Origin: Prostheceraeus crozeri
Lineage: Eukaryota > Platyhelminthes > Polycladida > Euryleptidae
Direction of reading: 5' to 3'
NCBI GenBank assembly: GCA_907163375.1
Contig: CAJQUW010001972.1
Location: forward strand, 1 to 64,000
DNA length: 64,000 nt
Shown: piece after piece, positions 10,020 through 22,308 of the stretch
How positions within the stretch are numbered: the stretch's first letter is position 1
How the letters are laid out: every line of letters begins with the position of its first letter
Translations under genes and position numbers: made by a program
The notes under the pieces: generated by a model
What the model saw: only the letters and a program-made list of their open reading frames with translations
Told to the model about the DNA's origin: nothing
Databases searched by the model: none

Positions 10020-10207
10020 AATAAAGAAGACAACGTGTTTGGTCAAACAGCTATGCTTTAATGACACATCAGAGACTAACACATAGCTCATAGATGTACA
10101 AATAACATTCATCATAGATGTCATTCATAACCATAGAGTGCATACAAACATGGATATCGATATATCAAGCAAAGCATCAATACAGAAGATATCATGCATC
10201 CTCATTC
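10020..10207 (-). repeat. 5' long terminal repeat of the Ty3/gypsy element
   Basis: Partner of 6,177-6,364 with one mismatch. The adjacent internal sequence reads TGGCGTCGCGAATTG in the element's direction, the usual place and form of a tRNA primer-binding site. The near identity implies a recent insertion. Confidence 0.93.
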
Positions 10208-10808
10208 TAAACCTCAAGAGAATCTTCTGAAGCGTGATCATTTATAAGCAACATGACACTGGTAGAGTAAAATAACATAATCAAAGACAATGATTTCAAT
10301 TGACTTTGAAATATGTAAATGTGTCCACATTACCATTCAGATTCAATAAGTAAATCATAAAATCATGCCGGTGAAAATTGAATTAGAAACTTGAAATTTC
10401 AGCCAAGAGAGCACGAATAATATCGCGACTTTTTCATGAAGACCTCTATTATGCTGCGGTTCATGAAATTCCCTTGTTAATCAGCTTGATTTGAGCTTTG
10501 TTAGGATGCTTATTAGCAAATATTCATTCCGTAGACATCGGAATGATTACATAGTACTAATAATGTAATCCGATGGCTATGATTCATTCCTTTTGATATC
10601 CAACTTGTTTTATATTACTTACAGCGGGGAGTCATCTCGGTAGTATTTAAATTGGCAAAATTTTGACATTTTTGAAACTGCTCAAATAATTTTTTGGACC
10701 ACGAGAACGTAATCTCCGCAAAAAACTGAATCTTTTGATATAAAAATATTCACTGTATACAGACACTTTTTTAAGTCAACACTCTACCCACAGACATCGA
10801 ACATTAAA

Positions 10809-12776
10809 CAAAAAAACATAAAAAAGGATATTATAAAACAACAGGAGACCGATGGATAAAAATTGGAGAAGTGGAGGTAAAACATGGAAATACAATGATG
10901 CTACTACATCGATTACAAGTGAGCTAATGCTACACTATAACTGAGACTACACACGGTGGTTAATGGTAGTAGTGGACAAGTGGAAAGTGAATAATGGAGG
11001 TAAACAATAGAACAATCTAGTAAACACTCTACTACTCCGAGAACAATTGAACTATGCACACTCTACTTAAGACTACACATGGAATTCTCCACTTGACTTT
11101 GTTATCGCCAGTTTCGTAATCCGCCAGCAATACTTCATAATCCAGCATTTCTTCATTTGTCGACATCCACAATGACATGATTAGAATTACAATACTTCAA
11201 TTACTACTTCAGCTACCGATTAAGGTATACAAAACATAATACTTCCTCCGTCAGTCATGAGCAGGTACTCGTCTAGTTGTGTTTCGGCCCCAACCTGAAC
11301 ACTCAAACCCAGACGAGCGGGGTTCCACACATAGTGCCTGACAAAATGCTCAATAGGTAATGATATGTCTGTAAAGATATGTCAAAAAGATAAGTCAGAC
11401 ATCATGCAAATGTTGCGTTTCCACATGTAAAGTCAGTAAGCCAGTGGATATTTCACCGGATGAGCCTGTCCATTATTCTTCATTCTTCCATTGCCGCGCG
11501 TCATGTTTCGCAGCTTTAGAGGACTCCAAATAACTCAATAGGCCTTTAGCAAGAAATAATCATCAGTGTGTCTTGAAAGCTGATTTGTTTTTCTTCGTCT
11601 GCTAAATTATTTTGAAAAACTTAGTGACCCCTTTAGCGAGGCAAACGCATTTCCCATCTTTAAGCGATTTTTTGTAGATAATTTGTTTGCCTGCCTTGTT
11701 TATCTGCCTGTGCAGCAGTCAATGTCAACGGTTCAGCTGATCTGCCGTTGCACAAGCCGTAAGACCAAAATTGCATCAGACCAGGCGTAGTAATGGCCAC
11801 ACCCATTTGCAATCTGTGCATAGAGCGCACTGGAGTTTTTATTTTTAGATTTTTCGGAATTTCGAGTGCGCCAGATGTATGATGTTTTATAGCATACCTG
11901 AAAAAATTGCGCCGAAGACGAGGCAAGGCGCACCAAAGCCAGGACCAAGCGCGACGAGGCCAGAGCCGAGCGCGCCAGATACAACGTTACTTGCGCGGCA
12001 GACGTGTGATTAATTTCTAGAATTTCAGAAACCAAGCACCCGCCAGTGCGCCAAAGCCGGCCAAAGTAGGTTCGGTGCACCCCTGTACAGATCACAGTTA
12101 GGTGGCGACTGCCATTTTGAAAAGCCCAAATAGGTGCATACTCAACCTAAAGCGCGAGTTACAGATAAAATTGATTTTCAACAACTTTCTTGTATCTTTA
12201 TTCCTTTGCAAATTTATAATCGTAGGCCCATTCCACACTTTGTTGAACAGATAATAACAAGAGTGAGTAGCAAGCTAGGAAGTAGCTACAATTAAGCGTA
12301 AAAAACGACGCTGGGGCCCCAGTTACCACATTATCATTCCTACGATTTTATCTAAAAAAATGATTTTTTTTCAATTTCATTTGATCTAAAATATTTGATT
12401 TAGACCTAAATTCTCCTGAGAAAACAAAGAATTCTTCAAAATCTTGCTTAGCACTCCTTGGCGTACTATTCCAACAATTATGGCTGTATGAGATTATCAA
12501 TTGCCATCTATCAGGATCATGTCGGTCTTCATGCATCTGGAGTTCGAATCTCCAGTCTCAGTGTAACAGAGATTTTGGAAGATGCAAGAGCTGACACACT
12601 TAGCTATCATCAAAACATGTATACATGTGTCATCATTGCTTTCATGACCAATTTCAAATCTTGAGGTTTCATTTGTAGTGGTCGGTCATATATGTTGCCA
12701 ATATATGACAGTCCGTGACTTTGTTGTAGATGTGTTCAGTGTTTTGCAGAAATTTGAAAGCATAAGTTGGTCTAAT
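10809..12776. other. No recognised gene; a GC-richer patch at about 11,880-12,080
   Basis: Most of this is AT-rich and featureless. At about 11,880-12,080 there is a CpG-rich patch with repeated GCGC, GACGAGG and GCCAGAGCC-type words, unlike its surroundings. A minus-strand frame covers it (11,733-12,095), but its composition follows the GC-rich words and no family is recognised. From 12,100 to 12,776 nothing is seen. Confidence 0.3.
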
Positions 12777-13109
12777 TTATATGGCACCTTGCTTTTGAAC
12801 GACAAACGCACGCTTAAATCTTATCTTAACAACGGCTATTTGCTGCACTGATGTCCAAGAAAGCGAAAACAAAATACCACAAAAAATTGTATTTTTTCGA
12901 CTTATCACTATCATATACATGTATGTCTGCAGAAACAAGCTGAAATTTAAAATTGCCATTTTGGTTGAATTAATTCCCCGCTTGTCGCTGTGTAGATCCA
13001 GAATCAGCGTTTGCATCAGAACTCCTGCATCACCGAAGTGGAGTTTTTCAACTCCGATGCAAATACACTGATCTCCATATGCAACACACAGCAAAAACAG
13101 AATCAGCAT
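12777..13109 (-). CDS. Unrecognised frame with a signal-peptide-like start
   Basis: A minus-strand ATG at 13,107-13,109 opens a 110-codon frame. It begins with a hydrophobic, signal-peptide-like stretch (MLILFLLCVAYGDQC) and has further hydrophobic runs later. A TATAAAT lies about 25 nt upstream of the ATG, too close to serve this ATG with a normal leader. It could be a first exon of a secreted protein or chance. No domain is recognised. Confidence 0.18.
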   Translation of the reverse strand: MLILFLLCVAYGDQCICIGVEKLHFGDAGVLMQTLILDLHSDKRGINSTKMAILNFSLFLQTYMYMIVISRKNTIFCGILFSLSWTSVQQIAVVKIRFKRAFVVQKQGAI

Positions 13110-16100
13110 GATTTTAAATCAAATTTATATCTAAAGCAACACATGTAAGTAACATCTACTAACAAAGTTATGAAATGCCTATACGACATGTTCAATAGAT
13201 GTAGCGTAGGCTAGCCTAGACAACCTAGCAATATTGTATCAATTTATTGATAAGTCGCAATCAGTAAATACAAACAGACTTGGGTGAGATTTTTACAAAT
13301 GCACATTGATGATGTAGGCTTAATTTCGTGTAATCATATTTCATATTTTAATGCTTGCATTGTGAGACATACATATTATACATGGACATGAAATGTATTA
13401 AAAGTTCTGATATTTGAATCATTTCTTGCTCCAATCATTTTCAAAAACAGCAAACCCAGTCATAATCATCTTTACAGACGGCTATGTCTGTTTAGTTGAA
13501 ACTTGTTTTTTAGCAGATTTAGCTTATTCTAGGTTCAGTAAAAACTGAAAATATTCATGTAAAATTGAGTCAAAAATTGACTAGATTCATAGACTAATTT
13601 ACTGCGGTTTTAATTCAACTTAAAACAAGCTGAAGGACAGTCGGACCAAATTAGAGATAGTCGAACCTGAGATTTTTGCCTATTAATTGGATAGGGAGTT
13701 TAGCAACTTCTATGTGATGTATTGAGAAAGTGAAGAGAACCAGGCTGCTTTAGTTCATCTAACGCTTGATTTTCCAAGTAATTAAATACTTTCAGTGTTC
13801 AACTGCAGTAATGACACATTTCTTGTATTTATAGTATATTTATGATACGCATAGCAATACTATAGCTGAACTTAGAAGTAGAGCTGCTTTAGATAATTCA
13901 AGTTCATGACAGACCATTTTAGACCACGAAATCTCAAAACCCGCGACTTCAGAAATTAGAAATCTCATAGTGAGTACTCCGTTAATGAATACCGGTGCCC
14001 CGCACGATGCACTTGCCCATCTTGCTAAGATGTATCGTAACATCCGTGGGTCCAGAATTCCGAATCATTGACATGAATTTGCAAGCACACTGACACGTGG
14101 GAAAGTGTGAGTGGATCGTCGTAGTGGTTGATTGCTTTCACTTTCAGACAAACTGCGCTTCTGAAATTGACCAAAATACGCCGAGTCATTTCAGATAATC
14201 ACAAAAACTCAAAAAAAGTAGTCAAAAGAGTGGTAGTGGTAAAACATCGCATGGGCCGGTAGAAATTGCCTCATAAATATAAAATACAAATCATCCACAC
14301 CAAATAATGAAGGGGTTAAATGATTTTTCATAACTTTGGGTGTTTCTTGTTATATGCCTGATTGCAGTAGCCAAGTCAGTCACGGAATATTCGGAGGTAA
14401 GTTGTGCCTAAAAGAAACTTTGCAATCATGCGAGCAAGACAGAACACAAAAACTACTGGTGCCCGATTTAATCACACATCTTGTGAACTATTTTGAAGAA
14501 TTGGTTAAATCGCAGTTCCAAGAAATGACGAAATTCTGAGTTGGCGGACAGCTAATTTAATGATTTAAAACAAAAATCTGAAATAAACTCTCTCTTGGTC
14601 GACCAAATGATCTTGCCACAAACTTTAATGAAGCAGGTAGCAGCTGTCCGGTCTAGACCTAGTTGTTGTTGTTCGATGTCTATGACTCCACCTATATATC
14701 CCTACTCAATCTTGGTATGTACGTTTTGGTATGTTCATTGTGCATATCACTAAAGGACAAAGGACTTTTCTGAGACCGTTTTTGTGTAGGCTTAAAGTGT
14801 TTGTCTGATCATTATGTGCTCTTGATCACCTTGATCGCGACTCCACCTGGTTCCTTGTCCAGTTGACTTTCGATGCAGACTACAAAATAAAATAGAACTG
14901 TGTTCAACTTTCTTTGACAGAAGAGACAGTTATCAGTGAATCACACTTCTGGCGATGTCGGGAAGATCTATCGTCAACAAGCTCAACGATATCGGAACCC
15001 TATTCACTAGTACAGAATAGTTAGTGTGTCAAGGTCAGGTTTCTCAACTGTCTTCACCTTATTACAGGGATGACAATTTTCGCAGTCGTCAAGTCATGAC
15101 AGAAAATGCTCATCCTCGCAGGATAGGCTTTGATTGGCTGAGGCGAAAACTGTCGTCGGTTTTCTGTCCCATGTACTATCGGCTTAAGAGCTTGAGAGAC
15201 AGGAAATGTTTAAATAGCTTAAATAGAAACTGTATGAACAGTTGCATGTTATATAAAAATATTTTCTTTGTATTTTCCTGTAGCTTTGTCTAGATAACTG
15301 CGAAATGCCATCATTTAACGAAGCTAATCAGCTTGACAAGGCACAAAAACTTATGACTTCTACTTCCCATTGATGATAAATTTCTCATTTATTGCTTACT
15401 TTCTGCTATTATGTTTATTTTTCTCTGCCGACCTATGTTATCCTGAGGAAAAGGTTCTTTCTGAGAGCGTGGTTTTTCTGTCGCGGTGTAGGGTGCAATC
15501 GGTGTGAGAGTATTCATGAAGACTAATTCATTCATGGAATTTGTCATCATGACATCATTGTTATTTATGAATATGCAGCTATACCTATTCCTATCTAATA
15601 ATGACGTCAAACATGATGGCAGAACAAATCTTCAATTGATTCGAATTCCTAGATTGTTGAACATCACAGCAATTTCTTTGAAAATTAAGCTCCATAATGC
15701 ATTGAATCACTCTTCAGGCGATCACAATCATTGGCTCTCCAGCTTTCATGTGTTACTAACATAGACGTAATTGCAGCTTATCGTTCGAAATTAATTTAGG
15801 AGGACAACATTTTCCAACTACCATTTATTCGACGAAATTGCAAAGCATGTTGTTCATTTACGGCTACTATGAATTTCTGGAAGAGTTCCAGCACCTGTAG
15901 AGAAAGTATCGTTTCTCCAGCCACAAAAAAATTTGATATGTAGCATAAAAAGCTTCATGCTGGTCCCCCGCATTCGAAAAAGATTTTCGACGGTAGTAAT
16001 AGCTCACTTTCGTCACTTGGATTCACTAAATGCTGTGCATAAATGACAATATTTCGTAGGTCTATAGCCATCGCCAAGCCCATTTTTTCCACCATTTCTG

Positions 16101-16240
16101 TTGTACATTCTTTCAGTGCCACTGAATATAATTTCGAAAGCTAAACTACATTTCCATTATAGGTTTCAAATTAAATCCAGTATCAGTAATCATATATTGC
16201 ATGTTATCAAGGAAGTCATCAGCAAGATGAGTGCAATCGT
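13110..16240. other. No recognised gene
   Basis: About 3 kb of AT-rich sequence with only short frames of non-coding composition. The word GACTCCACCTATATATCCCTA at about 14,687 is a reverse-strand relative of the motif flanking the inverted-repeat element at 5.55-5.87 kb, next to a GTTCGATGTCTATGA resembling the complement of 10,800-10,815. It probably marks a fragment of the same repeat family. Confidence 0.3.
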
Positions 16241-16249
16241 CAAATTATC

Positions 16250-18860
16250 GTACAGACGTACGAGAAACTGATATTCCATTATTTTAACATGAGAATCACG
16301 TGCACATCATCTGGTTGCCATAATAGATGCATGATTGTCATAGAAGAATGTTGCGCGTATTTAAGCAGAAGCCAAGTTGACCAATTTAAAATTGTAATGA
16401 CCAACCTACCCAACCAGATTTTCTTTTCTGCCCCTTCTTCGTTGCAACCACATCTCCAACTTTTAACTTTTTGAGTAGGAAGGTTAGCGTCTCCCGACAT
16501 GAGTCGCTCTTCGTTCAGTTTGGGAGGAAGTAGTGCCACTCAGTCACTTCCCTAGAAAAATCACCGTTGGATATAATCGTCAAGTTGCATGTAGTTCTAA
16601 AATTGAACATAGAATACGATGATGCTTTAGTAGTCGTTGAATGCACGGAAGAGTCGTAATTTAACACAACTATGAAGGGTTTTATGCGGTTCGTTCACAT
16701 TTGACAATTCAGTTCAAATAGTTTGCTGATATTACGATTAACACGGTCAACTGTGCCATTGTTTTCAGTATTGAAAATGGAAGACCGACGATGTGTAATT
16801 CAATAAAGTCACAAGAGATGAACTGAGGACCGTTATCAGACATCATTACCGCGCAATGTCTAAAAATAGAAAAAATGTGATTGAAAAAATAGATCATCTT
16901 TGAACTTGTGATTGACGCACATTAATGAGTTGCTAAAATTTGGAATGATCGGCTAATCATTCAACACAATTACGCAACATGCTTGATTATGATTGTCATA
17001 GATTGGACCCCTAATTTTCATTTGGCCATCAATGAAATTCTCGGACACGGAGTTAACAATTTGTTATGCCCACGTTGCCCTCGTGAGCGAATGAAGAAAT
17101 TCTGTCACGAAGAGAGCAGGTGAACAAAATGCTACATTAGTATGTTATTCTCCGACACCGAATACGCTTCTTGACTCTCAGACAATTTCCTCCTCAGAAA
17201 ATAAAGAAGTCGTTCAATACCAGATTTGTCTCTTTGGGAAAGAAACTGAGATGCGATGATCGTATGCATCCGTGGTCAAAAATATTGGAGTATCCGCGTT
17301 CGAGTCGCAGAAAGATAGCGGAATACAGCTAGTCAGACATTCCTTCAACCTTTCAAACATAGAAATACTGACGTTTTTCAGTCCACTTAAACTTTTCGTT
17401 TTTCTTCAGCAAATCATAGTATTGCAGGAATTACAGCTGCCTTTGCTGCAAATTACAGCTGCCGGTAGAAGTTCACAAGACCCATGAAATAATGCACGGA
17501 ACATTCATCATGCGGAAGAGAAGCATTTTTGATTGCTTCATCTGTGGACGGTAGAGAAACGCCCTCAGAACTCAGAAGCCTTCCCATGAATTAAATGGAA
17601 TTTTGGTTGTGTTGACAGTTGACACTTTATGTTGTGTTAACGTTATGCCATGCTCTTTCAATTGCCGTAAAGTCTTCTCCGAACAGTTGTCATGTTCTTC
17701 GGACGCTCTACCGAAAATTAAAATGTCATCTAAATAGCTTGCCGTGTTCTTACAATCTCGTAAAATATTTTGAAAGCATTCATTAACGCCGACGATGCAT
17801 TGTCCAACCCGACAGGCAAGTGATTTTAGCGAAATTGACCTACATATGAAGCAAATGCAGTAAGATCACGCGAATTTCTAATGGGGTGATAAGCAACCCT
17901 CATCTGCAGTAGGTAGAGGATGCTGATCTACAACAATGAATTTGTTGATATTCTTATAATCTACACATAGACAAATGTCGCAATCATTTTTCGACACAAC
18001 CACTATTGGAGACAGGCATGGAGATGAATCAGTTTCATCAATAAGCGTGTGTCATTTTCAATAATTTACCGACTTCCGATTCAATCGCAGATTCTAAAGA
18101 AAACGTTGGTCTTCTCGGTTTTTGTATAAGTGTATCGGGGCATCTGATTTCCATATGATGTAGAAACTACCCCTCCAACTTCGGTAAAGCACTAACCTGT
18201 GACACTCTTACATCATTTTCCTTAACATTTTCTGTATTGGTACGAGGAATTGAACACATGACTAATTTGTCTGGTTTTCCATATAGGCCTACAACCATTT
18301 CAAGCCTGGAAATTGCACCCACACCAATAACACAGTGATAACATGCAAATAACAAAATCAGTCAAAGATCCTACGCAGCACGAAATTTCGGGACATTGCA
18401 TCAGCAAATGGTAGAAGTCCACGTGAAAAATACCTTTTGTTTATGTCAACAGGTGAAGTACTTGTGTCTGATCCAGAATCAGCTATGAATGAGTGAGAAA
18501 AATTCTTTCTTGGAGCGGCATTCATATCAATGAAAACACAATTTGCTTGCCAACTTTCATGACAAAGCATCACTAGCAGACTGAAACTCATGCATCATTG
18601 TAAAATGTTCTTGTGGCAGTAGCATGAGCAGTGTTAGTAGGACGGTTCTTTTTAGTACAAGCGACCGTAAAATGTCCTTTCTTATTACAAAGATTGCATA
18701 TTGCATTTTTGTAGGACAACGATCATCTGAAGCTGAATGAGCAGACTATGCATCGGTAGCAATTTTTCTTCGCAGACTTTGAAGCATTTGAGTTGGTACC
18801 AGGAAAATTACTATTTGGCTTCATTTTCTGAGAAACCGCAGCAGTACAGCGCTATTTGAG
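16250..18860 (-). mobile_element. Old, heavily decayed Ty3/gypsy retrotransposon fossil
   Basis: Read on the minus strand, parts appear in the usual order. A CCHC-like knuckle (CNICNKKGHFTVAC, about 18,630-18,720) is followed by a protease motif (IADSGSDTST, about 18,450-18,500). Reverse transcriptase pieces come next (LCVDYKNINKFIVVDQHPLP near 17,900-17,980 and a YLDD-type block near 17,730), then an integrase piece (SDNGPQFISCDF, about 16,810-16,850). It has dozens of breaks in all frames and no terminal repeats that I could find. It differs from the young element at 6,177-10,207 and is far older. Confidence 0.8.
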
Positions 18861-19879
18861 ACGAATTTAATGAATTGCAAAGTCTTGCATTCGGAAAAAG
18901 TGGGTCATCTGATGAGTAGCTCTGATGACATTTTCTGAAGAATTGTACATAAAACAGGTATGAGAATCTTCCGGGTTTTCCGGGTTTTTGGTGCTGAAAA
19001 GACCATTCTCGTAATTCACCTAAATATGCAATAAAAAAGTATACCCCCTCCGAAAGTTAGATTATTTAAAAAACGTCCATTTTTTCGCCCTAGCCAACTA
19101 TTTTTCTTACATTAGATTATGCCAAATATCAATAAAAAGGTCACAAAAATTTCAAGACCAGACCCCCTTCGCAAACTTGCTCGCTCGTTCCGGGTTTTTT
19201 ATTTGCCCTCAATCTCATGCCTGATAAAAATTTCGAAGAGTGATTCTTTACCAATAGAACTCGCACTAAAATTTTCGTGTAGTGCTTGCAAGCGTGATGC
19301 ACACTCGTTTAAGTACCAGAATACGTAATGTTGAAAAAATGTGTATCACTTTCAGTGCAATTTGACAAAGGAGTTTGACGAATGAGAAATTAAATTTCAT
19401 TTTTCTGCAATTGGATTGGAAATGGTATAGACGGTTATCAAGCTTGTCCTGAGTTGAGTATCTCTTAGTAAAAAAAACAACAACAATTGATGAGTAATCA
19501 GTTTTAAAAATCAGAAAAATGTGTAATGACATTAAAAAAATTGGAATACCTAAATTCGTCAACAAATGCGACTTTACTTTCATCTCCAACTTGCGAAATA
19601 CGTAAAGTCATCTGAAACTTTCTAAGCCATATTACAAAAGAGAAGTTCAACCCGAATATCAATATTGACACTTAGGCTATGACTTAACGTAGGCCTACCT
19701 TCACGAACTGGCAAAGGTTGTTGATTGGCCAAACTTTTAACAAAGCTTTCATGTAAGTTTTCCTGCTAAACACGCTCATGTCATTAGAATTTCATTTCGG
19801 TGCTTTCAGTTTGACTTTTTCAAAATCAAGTTTCAGGACCATATTAAAAATGGACCTTTCTGACCAGGCATCCCATTAG
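18861..19879. other. No recognised gene
   Basis: Spacer between the old gypsy fossil and the hAT element. It contains two CCGGGTTTT words (about 18,970 and 19,190) and poly-A/T runs, but no coding sequence is recognised. Confidence 0.3.
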
Positions 19880-20444
19880 CAGGCCTCCCAAAAAAACCTA
19901 TAAAACCTATAAAAACCTATTTTTTAAAAACTGACATATATTTTTAAAAAATAACCTATAAAACCTATATAAACCTATTTTTTCGGACTTCTTATGATTT
20001 TTAACTGAGATGATCACATTTCTTATGCTATTTTACATATCACGTAAGTTTTCTTGATTATCGATCAGGAAAGCAATTTTTAATACTATCTGGTTTCAGA
20101 TTGTATGTTATTCGTCTTTTGAAGGTCGGTGATTGATTTTGTTCCTCGTGTGCCCAATGATCAGCAGTTATTACTCTTGAATCATTTTCGATTGGTTCAG
20201 TCTGGTTGTTGAACTGTTCGTATTGTTTACTTGTTCCATTTTATAATTTGTTATTGAATTGAACATACATGTACATGTTTTTATAATTGTGGAAAACCTG
20301 AACTTAAAATAGTTAATAAAATGACTGTTTATGGACTTCAGGCAAAATTTATGGAATTGGGAGACCCGGTTGCCTACAATTAAGATGTTTTACACTAGAT
20401 GTTTAATGTATAACTCAATTTTAACTGTTGCCCTTGTCATTCAG

Positions 20445-20492
20445 AAGTGAAATTATTATCTATAGTTAATAACTTCGCTCCTGATGAAGAAG
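20445..20492 (+). pseudogene. hAT transposase, upstream exon
   Basis: A 48-nt exon between TTGTCATTCAG and a donor GTAAGC. In frame it reads VKLLSIVNNFAPDEE and joins in phase (one base left over) to the exon at 20,727. It matches the region just before the conserved His-containing block of hAT transposases. More 5' exons encoding the BED finger and first catalytic Asp were not found. Confidence 0.6.
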
Positions 20493-20726
20493 GTAAGCTA
20501 CACTCTTTGTATTTTGACTTTGGAATCATCAAAATATTATGAAAGGAAAACATAACGCTGAATTAGAATATCATTTGAAACTAGTTTAATCTCCCAACTC
20601 TATTGGGCTGCTTTCAAGTCTGTGCGAGACCCAAAAAATACCCTAATGATTTTGCGTGGACATGTTTAAAAGTTTTGAATTTTTTCATAAGTTGGCTTAA
20701 AGCTATATAAAATCCTTTCACTATAG

Positions 20727-22030
20727 GTCTTGTTGATATTGGATTCTGTACCATCCACACTGTGCACAATGCATTCAGAGCAGCTGTTCAAAAGTATGGA
20801 CTGGAATGTGAGGAACTTGCTATTGATCTGTACTATTTCTTCAAAATATCGTCTTGTCGACGAGAAGATTTTGATCAAGTTCAAGTGGAATTAGATTTAG
20901 ATGAAAATGGTTTCATTAGATACGCGCAATCAAGGTGGTTGACGTTGTTGGACGCCCTTATCAAAATTCGGGACAAATTGACTGCACTAAAGAAGTACTT
21001 TTTGGAAGTGGTTCCATCCTCAAAAGGCGGAGTCCTGTCGACAGCAAGGTATAAGCGTATTTGTCAGAAACTAAGAAATGAAAAATTGCTTGTTCAACTC
21101 CATTTTCTCATTTGTGTGAAACCGCTTTTTGATAAATATCTCATCGTCTTTCAAACAGAAGGCCCCTTGATACATTATCTATATCCTTCTATGTATGATT
21201 TGATAAAGTCTGTCTTGTTCCGCTTTCAAAACCAGAGTTATGTAAAAGAAAACTCAAAGAAGTTGAAATCAATCGATGTGTCACAGAATCATTTGGCTAA
21301 TGAAGATATTGAAATCGGACATGCAGTCAGAGACGCGATTGAGAAGGTGGAATCGAAATCGAAGGATGAAGTCATGAAACAGATACTGTCGTTCTACCAA
21401 ACTGCATCGCAGTACTTGATCGATAAGCTTCCACATGATAACAAAATACTTCGAGCCCTCCGCGTACTACATCCAAAAGAACAATCCAACAAGAAAGGAT
21501 GCCGCTATATCAAAATCATAGCAGAAGCGATGCCTTTTCTCAAAGATGACGACATCGTGAAAATCATCGACGAATGGAAATTGTACGGTGAAGAAAAAGT
21601 TAAGTCAGACATTCATGAAATACGCATTGATGAATTCTGGTCTCAGATACTAGAACATGAATTAGTAAGTGGAAGAAAGAAATACCCGAATCTTTCCCGT
21701 GTCGTAAAAGCAGCTCTCACATTGGCTCACAGCAATGCCGACTCAGAAAGGGGACTTTCAGTTAATAAATGATTGCTTGGTACGGATAGAACAGCGCTTT
21801 CTGCAAAATCTGTAATCGGAATAAGAGCATGTAAAGACACTGTCCGATCATTTGATGGCATTACAAACGTTCCCATCACAAAAGACCTTATCAGCGTGGC
21901 GAGGGCATCTTCGAAGGTTTATCAACAGGAATTGGAGGAAGAAAGGAAAAAGGCGGAAAAACTTAAACAGGAAAAGAAAGAACGCGAAGAAAAAGAAATT
22001 CAAGCAGAAAAGGAACACAATGAAAAATAG
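20727..22030 (+). pseudogene. hAT transposase, C-terminal half with dimerisation domain
   Basis: After the acceptor CACTATAG the exon reads LVDIGFCTIHTVHNAFRAA, the conserved hAT block. QSRWLTLLDALIKI follows, then a long helical region and the hAT C-terminal dimerisation signature LTLAHSNADSERGLSVNK (about 21,719-21,772). A TGA at 21,770-21,772 interrupts the frame right after the NK of that signature; a CGA to TGA change is likely. The frame continues with LLGTDRTALSAKSVIGIRA and then a Lys/Glu-rich coiled coil (EEERKKAEKLKQEKKEREEK) to a second stop at 22,028-22,030. About 430 codons remain of a family whose transposases are usually 600 or more. The premature stop, plus the later frame change, makes it inactive. 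Confidence 0.85.
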
Positions 22031-22035
22031 AAAAA

Positions 22036-22308
22036 ATGGACGCGCAAACATGTCTTATTGCGAAAGACGAAGAAAACATTAACGTTGAAACGTCGAGAGC
22101 CAATCTTCTATTAAAGGATGCACAAACCCGTCTCGATGAAAGCATAAAAAAGAATGATATGGATGGCATCAGTATAGCATCAGATCTTTTGCGATTGGCA
22201 AAAGAAAAAATCGAAACATCCGCAAAGAAGCAACTTGAATTACAGAATAAAAAGCGGCAGCTCATGACAACTTACCACGAAATGACAATAAAGAAAAAAA
22301 GACTGTAA
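22036..22308 (+). pseudogene. hAT transposase, extra C-terminal coiled-coil tail
   Basis: A frame offset from the upstream transposase by a shift encodes 90 residues of mostly helical tail, including SRANLLLKDAQTRLDESIKK and LLRLAKEKIETSAKKQLEL. The same tail pattern (ST.KLD.ALK, then VA..VLSA) is encoded inside the related small element at 39,555-40,367. It is therefore a genuine, conserved extension of this hAT family rather than host sequence. It ends at TAA (22,306-22,308). Confidence 0.65.

Larger units (their letters stand above)
6177..10207 (-). mobile_element. Ty3/gypsy LTR retrotransposon, very young
   Basis: A roughly 4.0-kb element read on the minus strand, bounded by 188-bp direct repeats that differ at one position. 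In order it carries a small gag with two CCHC zinc knuckles, an aspartic protease, reverse transcriptase, RNase H and integrase: the Ty3/gypsy (Metaviridae) order, without an envelope gene. A primer-binding-like TGGCGTCGCGA abuts the inner edge of the 5' repeat (right side), and a purine-rich tract (GGTGGGGAGGAA) precedes the 3' repeat (left side). It looks close to whole, with about two or three interruptions between parts, some of which may be the frame shift this family uses. It is inserted in the inverted-repeat element 5,565-10,808, so it is the younger of the two. No clean target duplication could be read. Confidence 0.93.
5565..10808. mobile_element. Inverted-repeat DNA element, split by an LTR retrotransposon
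   Basis: About 300 bp at 5,565-5,860 recur in reverse orientation at about 10,430-10,808. Shared words include GCGGAGATTACGTTC, GTGGTCCAAAA, ACTACCGAGATGAC and ATCAAAAGGAATGAAT, with identity of roughly 80 percent by eye. With the retrotransposon at 6,177-10,207 removed, about 1.2 kb remains with long terminal inverted repeats and no coding sequence, as in a non-autonomous element, possibly of the mariner type at 4,830-5,490. The motif AGGGATATRTAGGTAGARTG occurs at the outer edge (about 5,551) and again at 5,866, and a related form lies at about 14,690 on the minus strand. Confidence 0.7.

Noticed and set aside
10430-10808. Separate second copy of the mariner relic seen at 4,830
   Set aside because: It is the inverted partner of 5,565-5,860 and no transposase lies beyond it, so a single inverted-repeat element split by the LTR insertion is simpler.
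14380-14402. Tiny exon between GATTGCAG and GTAAGT near 14,372-14,400
   Set aside because: Only about 29 nt, no partner exons, and chance sites are expected at this density.
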